From positions 1 to 47,561 of the forward strand of contig JAHHTQ010000013.1 in NCBI GenBank assembly GCA_020024555.1: a stretch of DNA of 47,561 bases. Direction: 5' to 3'. The notes under the pieces are model-generated. The model ran no database searches and had not been told where the DNA came from. It was given only the letters and a program-made list of their open reading frames with translations. Made by a program: the position numbers and the translations under genes. The stretch comes from Angelakisella sp. (GTDB lineage: Bacteria; Bacillota; Clostridia; Oscillospirales; Ruminococcaceae). Below, piece after piece: positions 42,905 through 47,561 of the stretch. Positions within the stretch are counted from its first letter, which is position 1. Every line of letters starts with the position of its first letter.

Positions 42905-43885
42905 TTATTCAATTATCATATTTTTTTCCGTCAAATCTATATGCGCAACCGTACCTTTGTTAATTGTAGATGTGACATATATTTTATGATTTATTTTATC
43001 GCATATATTTTTACATAGATATAGACCCAATCCGCTCGCTTTTTTGTCTATTCTGCCTATTGTTCCAGTATATCCGTTTTCGAATATTCTCGGTAAATCC
43101 TCTGACGCAATACCTATACCGCTGTCTTCTATACATAATTCATTATTTTCAATATATATCTTAACATAGCCTTTTTGAGTATATTTCAGTGAATTTGACA
43201 ATATTTGTTCCACAACAAAAGCAAACCATTTTTCGTCTGTAATAACCGTTTTGTCCAGTGGCGCATATATTAAACGTATTTTTTTCTGTATAAATTCAGT
43301 TGAAAAATTTTTAACCGACTGTTTTATAATACTGTCCAAATCACATTTTTTGAAAAGATAATCGGTAGATTTTGAATTTAACCTTATATATACCAAAACC
43401 ATATTTACATATTGCTCTATTCTGAATAATTCGGATATTAATTTTCTTGATATATCCGTATCTTCGTTTTGCAAGGAAAGCTTCATAGAGGCTATCGGCG
43501 TTTTAATTTGATGCACCCATACAGTATAGTATTCAGTTATATTTTTATATCTGTGTTCAAATTCATTTTTCATTTCTTTGTTGTTTTCAAGAAGTTTTAA
43601 AATTATATTTTGATAATCCTGTTCGGCTGTGTTTTCACATTTAGGCAGATGTTCCAAAAACTCCAAAGAATTTTGCTTTATAAAATTCAGATTATTATGT
43701 TTTTTTCTGTAATGCAAAAAATCATACAGAGTAAAACCTACATAAATCAATAAACACAATAACGTAGGATAAATGACTGCTTTTATCGGTAAATGATATA
43801 AAAAAAACGTAAACACAAAAATACAAAAAAATATTAAGTTAAGCACGATTGTTTTTTTATTGTCTTTTAAATAATTTATATACAT
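42905..43885 (-). CDS. bceS: BceS-type intramembrane-sensing histidine kinase
   Basis: A 326-residue kinase with two closely spaced helices (about residues 13-30 and 35-53) and almost no extracellular loop, so it cannot bind ligand outside by itself; BceS kinases are instead activated through the BceAB transporter. Phospho-acceptor His125 (WVHQIKTPIASMK), N-box SNSLKYTQKG, G1 DSGIGI and G2 ASGLGLYLC are intact. AGAGGGAT precedes ATG 43885. It follows bceR after 11 bases. Confidence 0.9.
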   Translation of the reverse strand: MYINYLKDNKKTIVLNLIFFCIFVFTFFLYHLPIKAVIYPTLLCLLIYVGFTLYDFLHYRKKHNNLNFIKQNSLEFLEHLPKCENTAEQDYQNIILKLLENNKEMKNEFEHRYKNITEYYTVWVHQIKTPIASMKLSLQNEDTDISRKLISELFRIEQYVNMVLVYIRLNSKSTDYLFKKCDLDSIIKQSVKNFSTEFIQKKIRLIYAPLDKTVITDEKWFAFVVEQILSNSLKYTQKGYVKIYIENNELCIEDSGIGIASEDLPRIFENGYTGTIGRIDKKASGLGLYLCKNICDKINHKIYVTSTINKGTVAHIDLTEKNMIIE

Positions 43886-43896
43886 AAATATCCCTC

Positions 43897-44568
43897 TTAA
43901 TTTATTATATAACCTATACCAAACTTTGTAGATATAAAATTTTCCAAACCTATTTCATTCAGCTTTTTTCTAAGTCTGTTGATATTTACCGTAAGTGTGT
44001 TTTCATCTACAAAACTGTCGGTTTGCCACAGTTCTTCCATTAATTTTTCCCTGCTGACAACTTTGTTTTTTTGTTTCATTAATGTATACAGTATTCTATA
44101 TTCGTTTTTTGTAAGGATTAGTTTTTCATTTTTATATGAAAGAGAATTATCTTCCAAATTTAAAAAAGCTTCTCTGTGTTGCAATATATTTGTTTCATTG
44201 GTAAAGTCATAACTACGTCTGAGTATCGCCTGCATTTTTGCCATTAAAACATTTAAATCAAAAGGTTTTGCTATAAAGTCATCGCCACCCATATTCATAG
44301 CCATAACAATGTTCATATTGTCGGCGATTGACGAAATGAAAATAATGGGTACTTTGCTTATTTTGCGTATTTCGTTGCACCAATGATAACCGTTAAAAAA
44401 CGGCAAAGATATATCAATCAATATCAAATGAGGATTAATTGCAGAAAATTCTTCTATAACATTCTTAAAATCAGTTATATAAAAAGCCTCATATTCCCAC
44501 GTTTCAAGTTGCGTTTTTATAGAGTCGGCTATTCCCATATCGTCTTCCACTATCATTATTTTATACAT
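43897..44568 (-). CDS. bceR: BceR-type OmpR-family response regulator
   Basis: A 223-residue two-domain regulator. The receiver has the acidic pocket (E8, D9, D10), phospho-acceptor Asp52 (LILIDISLPFFNG), and the conserved KPFD lysine; the C-terminal winged helix has LTKNEYRILYTLMKQ and TLTVNINRLRKKL. I start at ATG 44568, nine bases after AAAGG; the in-frame TTG at 44574 lies too close to that site. Phosphorylated BceR should activate bceAB through the palindrome near 42893. Confidence 0.9.
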   Translation of the reverse strand: MYKIMIVEDDMGIADSIKTQLETWEYEAFYITDFKNVIEEFSAINPHLILIDISLPFFNGYHWCNEIRKISKVPIIFISSIADNMNIVMAMNMGGDDFIAKPFDLNVLMAKMQAILRRSYDFTNETNILQHREAFLNLEDNSLSYKNEKLILTKNEYRILYTLMKQKNKVVSREKLMEELWQTDSFVDENTLTVNINRLRKKLNEIGLENFISTKFGIGYIIN

Positions 44569-44607
44569 AATCAAAAGCCTTTCTGACTAAAATTCTTTTA
44601 TTATTTT

Positions 44608-44636
44608 ATCATAAAAAACAATATCATACAAATCAA
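44608..44636 (-). promoter_or_regulatory. Promoter of bceRS
   Basis: On the minus strand TTGATT (44631-44636), 17-base spacer, TATGAT (44608-44613). It is back to back with the clpB promoter. Confidence 0.6.
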
Positions 44637-44649
44637 AAATCATTATGTA

Positions 44650-44677
44650 TTGACAAAGAAAACAAAAGTGATATAAT
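44650..44677 (+). promoter_or_regulatory. Housekeeping promoter of clpB
   Basis: TTGACA (44650-44655), 16-base spacer, TATAAT (44672-44677): consensus sigma-A promoter. Confidence 0.85.
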
Positions 44678-44685
44678 AATTTCAG

Positions 44686-44712
44686 TTAGCACTCTATGTG
44701 TGAGAGTGCTAA
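44686..44712 (+). promoter_or_regulatory. CIRCE operator (HrcA-binding site) of clpB
   Basis: TTAGCACTC (44686-44694), 9-base spacer, GAGTGCTAA (44704-44712): an exact CIRCE element, centred just past the predicted start site. HrcA bound here would block clpB transcription until heat shock releases it. hrcA itself is outside the window. Confidence 0.97.
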
Positions 44713-44815
44713 TATTTACAAAAAAGACATAAATTGTATAATACTTTTACAAAAATTATATCTATAATATAAGTCGTTGGAAGGAATAATAATAAAGTAA
44801 GAAAGGTGAGATACT

Positions 44816-47410
44816 ATGAATGTACAAAAATTTACACAAAAATCTTTGGAAGCAATTCAATCAGCGCAAATGATAGCAATAGAAAAAAATAATATGCAAA
44901 TAGAAGAAGCTCATCTTCTTCTTGCGCTAACCGAACAGGAAGACGGACTTATTTCACAGTTACTAAAAAAACAACAAATAAATTTGGACTTCTTTATTAA
45001 AGAGATAAATAATATTATAGGACAAATTCCTGGGGTTACAGGCAGTGGCAGAGAGGAAAACAAAATATATGTATCTAGGGAAGTTGACCTGATACTGAAC
45101 GATTCCGAAAAACTTGCAAAAAATATGAATGATGAATATGTTTCTGTTGAACACATCTTCTTGACACTTATAGAAAAAGCAAGCGGTAAGGTAGCGGAGT
45201 TATTTAAAAAATACAGTATCAATAAAAACAGTTTTTTAAAAGCGCTTAAAGAAGTAAGGGGAAGTCAAAGGGTAACAAGCGATACTCCGGAAACCACTTA
45301 CGATGCGCTTAAAAAATACGGTACAGACCTCGTGGAATACGCAAGAAACAAAAAACTCGATCCGGTAATCGGCAGAGATGACGAAATAAGAAACGTTATA
45401 CGTATTCTTTCCCGTAAATCAAAAAACAATCCTGTTTTAATAGGCGAGCCGGGTGTCGGTAAAACAGCTATCGCTGAGGGAATTGCTCAACGAATAGTAA
45501 GAGGCGACGTTCCAACAAGCTTAAAAGACAAAACAATATTCTCACTTGATATGGGCAGTCTTATAGCAGGCGCTAAATTCCGAGGTGAATTTGAAGAAAG
45601 ACTGAAAGCTGTGCTTACGGAAGTTAAACGTTCAGAAGGTAAAATTATCCTGTTCATTGATGAACTTCATCTAATCGTCGGGGCAGGCAAAACCGACGGA
45701 GCAATGGACGCAGGCAACTTACTGAAACCTATGCTTGCAAGGGGCGAACTACACTGTATAGGAGCTACAACGCTTGATGAATACCGTCAATATATAGAAA
45801 AAGATGCGGCGCTCGAAAGACGTTTCCAAACTGTACTTGTAGGCGAACCTACTGTTGAAGATACAATAGCTATCCTAAGGGGACTAAAAGAGAGATATGA
45901 AGTTTATCATGGTGTAAAAATTACCGACAGCGCCATTATAACAGCAGCTACTCTGTCAAACAGATACATTACCGACAGATTTTTGCCTGACAAAGCAATA
46001 GATTTAATAGACGAAGCTTGCGCTATGATACGTACCGAAATAGACTCTATGCCTACCGAACTCGATGTAATCAGACGTAGAATTATTCAGCTTGAAATAG
46101 AAGAAGCTGCTTTGAAAAAAGAAAAAGATAAACTTTCCGCCGAACACTTGGAGGAAATACGCAAAGAACTTGCAGAAAAACGTGAGACCTTTAACGCTAT
46201 GAAAGCAAAATGGGATAATGAAAAGAATTCTATTGTAAAGGTACAGGAACTCCGTAAAAAATTAGAAGATTTAAAGAACGAAATCGAACACGCAGAGCAA
46301 GTGTATGATTTAAATAAGGCGGCAGAATTAAAATACGGCGAACTTCCAAAAATCCAAGAACAGCTTGCGACAGAAGAAAAACTTGCCGATACCGCTAAAA
46401 ATGACACACTGTTAAGAGACAAAGTCACAGACGAAGAAATTGCGAAAATAATTGAGCGTTGGACAGGTATCCCCGTTGCAAAACTTATGGAAGGCGAAAG
46501 AGAAAAGTTATTGCATTTAGACGATATTCTTCACAAACGTGTTATAGGACAAAACGAGGCAGTTCAAAAAGTTTCGGAAGCTATACTTCGTTCACGCGCC
46601 GGCATTGCCGACCAAAACAGACCAATAGGCTCATTTATGTTCTTAGGCCCAACAGGCGTAGGTAAAACAGAACTTGCAAAAGCTCTTGCAGAAGCGCTGT
46701 TTGATAACGAAGATAATATTGTACGTATTGATATGTCGGAGTATATGGAAAAATACAGCGTGTCCCGTTTAATAGGAGCGCCTCCCGGATACGTAGGATA
46801 CGAAGAAGGCGGACAACTTACTGAGGCTGTGCGTCGCAGACCATATTCGGTAGTATTGTTTGACGAAATAGAGAAGGCGCACCCAGATGTATTCAATATT
46901 TTGCTACAAGTGCTTGACGACGGAAGAATTACTGATTCGCAAGGTCGTTCGGTGGACTTTAAAAATACAATTATTATTCTAACTTCTAATCTAGGCTCTG
47001 AATTTTTGCTGGACGGCATAGACGAAAGCGGAAATATTAAAGCAGATGCGCAAAATGCGGTTGATATGCTTCTTCATAAATCATTCAGACCCGAATTTTT
47101 AAACCGTATTGATGAGATAGTTCTTTACAAACCGCTTACAAAAGATGATATGGGAAAAATTGTAGACCTAATGCTTGCGGAGCTAAATCATCATTTGGAA
47201 GAAAAACACCTAAAATGTGAAGTTACGCAAAGCGCAAAAGAATATATAATCGAGAACGGCTATGACTCACAATTCGGCGCAAGACCGCTTCGTCGTTATA
47301 TACAACAAAATGTTGCGACACTGCTTGCCAAAAAAATTATATCAGAAGATATAGAAAGCGGCGCAACGCTAAAAGTAGATGTTCAGAATAATAATTTAAT
47401 CGTTATGTAA
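44816..47410 (+). CDS. clpB: ATP-dependent disaggregase ClpB
   Basis: An 864-residue Hsp100 chaperone, full length. Order: N-domain (about 1-150, two repeats starting FTQKSLEAIQSAQ), first AAA+ module with Walker A GEPGVGKT and Walker B ILFIDELH (about residue 280), coiled-coil middle domain (about 410-530, Glu/Lys-rich), second AAA+ module with GPTGVGKTELAK, VVLFDEIEKAHP and the C-terminal small domain (DSQFGARPLRRYIQ). The presence of the long middle domain separates it from ClpC/ClpA. With DnaK it dissolves protein aggregates. AAAGGTGAG precedes ATG 44816. Confidence 0.97.
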   Translation: MNVQKFTQKSLEAIQSAQMIAIEKNNMQIEEAHLLLALTEQEDGLISQLLKKQQINLDFFIKEINNIIGQIPGVTGSGREENKIYVSREVDLILNDSEKLAKNMNDEYVSVEHIFLTLIEKASGKVAELFKKYSINKNSFLKALKEVRGSQRVTSDTPETTYDALKKYGTDLVEYARNKKLDPVIGRDDEIRNVIRILSRKSKNNPVLIGEPGVGKTAIAEGIAQRIVRGDVPTSLKDKTIFSLDMGSLIAGAKFRGEFEERLKAVLTEVKRSEGKIILFIDELHLIVGAGKTDGAMDAGNLLKPMLARGELHCIGATTLDEYRQYIEKDAALERRFQTVLVGEPTVEDTIAILRGLKERYEVYHGVKITDSAIITAATLSNRYITDRFLPDKAIDLIDEACAMIRTEIDSMPTELDVIRRRIIQLEIEEAALKKEKDKLSAEHLEEIRKELAEKRETFNAMKAKWDNEKNSIVKVQELRKKLEDLKNEIEHAEQVYDLNKAAELKYGELPKIQEQLATEEKLADTAKNDTLLRDKVTDEEIAKIIERWTGIPVAKLMEGEREKLLHLDDILHKRVIGQNEAVQKVSEAILRSRAGIADQNRPIGSFMFLGPTGVGKTELAKALAEALFDNEDNIVRIDMSEYMEKYSVSRLIGAPPGYVGYEEGGQLTEAVRRRPYSVVLFDEIEKAHPDVFNILLQVLDDGRITDSQGRSVDFKNTIIILTSNLGSEFLLDGIDESGNIKADAQNAVDMLLHKSFRPEFLNRIDEIVLYKPLTKDDMGKIVDLMLAELNHHLEEKHLKCEVTQSAKEYIIENGYDSQFGARPLRRYIQQNVATLLAKKIISEDIESGATLKVDVQNNNLIVM

Positions 47411-47423
47411 ATATAAAAATATC

Positions 47424-47453
47424 GGCTACGGGGATACAAAAGTCCACGTAGCC
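47424..47453 (+). terminator. Hairpin after clpB, preceding the repeat
   Basis: GGCTACG (47424-47430) pairs with CGTAGCC (47447-47453), 13 bases after the clpB stop. No T-run follows; instead the shared repeat begins at once (TCAGTCTGTTG). It may be a U-less terminator or a 3'-end stabiliser. Confidence 0.55.
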
Positions 47454-47561
47454 TCAGTCTGTTGAAAAACACTATTACCAGAAAAATATGCACAAAAGAT
47501 GTAATTTCAAAGAAACTTTTTCTCTTGCAAAAAGTTTCCTCTTTTGGCATAAATGCCAAAA
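47452..47561. repeat. Structured non-coding repeat element, copy 2 (cut by window end)
   Basis: The reverse complement of 39874-39983, ungapped over 110 bases with 5 mismatches, including both palindromes GAAACTTTTT/AAAAAGTTTC and TTTTGGCAT/ATGCCAAAA. The window ends within the element. Relative to the gene it follows (clpB) it has the same orientation as copy 1 relative to bceB. Confidence 0.9.

Noticed and set aside
47424..47453. Ordinary rho-independent terminator for clpB
   Set aside because: The stem is real but no T-run follows, so I list it with reduced confidence and discuss it with the repeat, not as a standard terminator.

Overview
The window reads as chromosome of a low-GC Gram-positive bacterium of the Clostridia (Bacillota). 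The evidence is an A+T-rich sequence with strong GGAGG-type ribosome binding sites, a clostridial-style division and cell-wall (dcw) cluster whose MurE carries the meso-diaminopimelate DNPR motif, a SpoVD-like PBP with PASTA domains, YitT/DUF2179 proteins, a Bce-type antimicrobial-peptide module and CIRCE control of clpB. The species cannot be named from the sequence. No rRNA, tRNA, CRISPR array, prophage or transposase gene was seen.

Layout. 1-3110: a small membrane protein (minus strand), then a MarR regulator-MATE efflux operon with a palindromic operator at the promoter. 3221-14484: dcw cluster on the plus strand, rsmH-ftsL-pbp(spoVD/ftsI)-murE-murF-mraY-ftsW-murG-ftsQ, ending in a terminator; mraZ, murD, murC, murB, ftsA and ftsZ are not in it. 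14563-27276: convergent to it on the minus strand, two transcription units, rpoB-rpoC and rpsL-rpsG-fusA-tuf, each with a near-consensus promoter and terminator and with hairpins lacking U-tracts in every gap between genes. 27516-31724: yitT, a CdaR/PucR-type regulator, a GNAT acetyltransferase and a second yitT. 31740-34997: minus-strand accessory genes: a winged-helix/nucleotidyltransferase fusion (LicC-like), a lipoprotein-type class B sortase and an orphan protein resembling the BtrH/C39-like cysteine fold. 35162-39444: a cytoplasmic GH13 enzyme and a secreted PL8 polysaccharide lyase lipoprotein. 39690-40004: a structured non-coding repeat. 40032-44636: a complete bceRSAB module on the minus strand, with a BceR-type site and a private promoter in front of bceAB. 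44650-47410: clpB under a CIRCE operator, followed by a second, inverted copy of the repeat that runs off the window end.

How it fits together. The core is growth machinery: lipid II synthesis and septal wall synthesis (murE, murF, mraY, murG, ftsW, pbp, ftsL, ftsQ) facing transcription and translation genes. Around it lie envelope-defence and surface functions (MATE, Bce module, sortase, choline/NDP-type nucleotidyltransferase) and glycan use (PL8 lyase outside, GH13 inside), a combination common in gut Clostridia.

The less ordinary observations are: (i) ftsW and ftsQ both appear to start at ATT codons placed behind strong ribosome binding sites; (ii) a repeat family that sits directly behind gene 3' ends after a locus-specific hairpin, with two copies 95% identical over 110 bp; (iii) intercistronic hairpins throughout the rpo and str operons; (iv) almost exclusive CUA leucine codons in tuf; (v) an accessory trio containing a lipid-anchored sortase and an orphan cysteine-fold protein.
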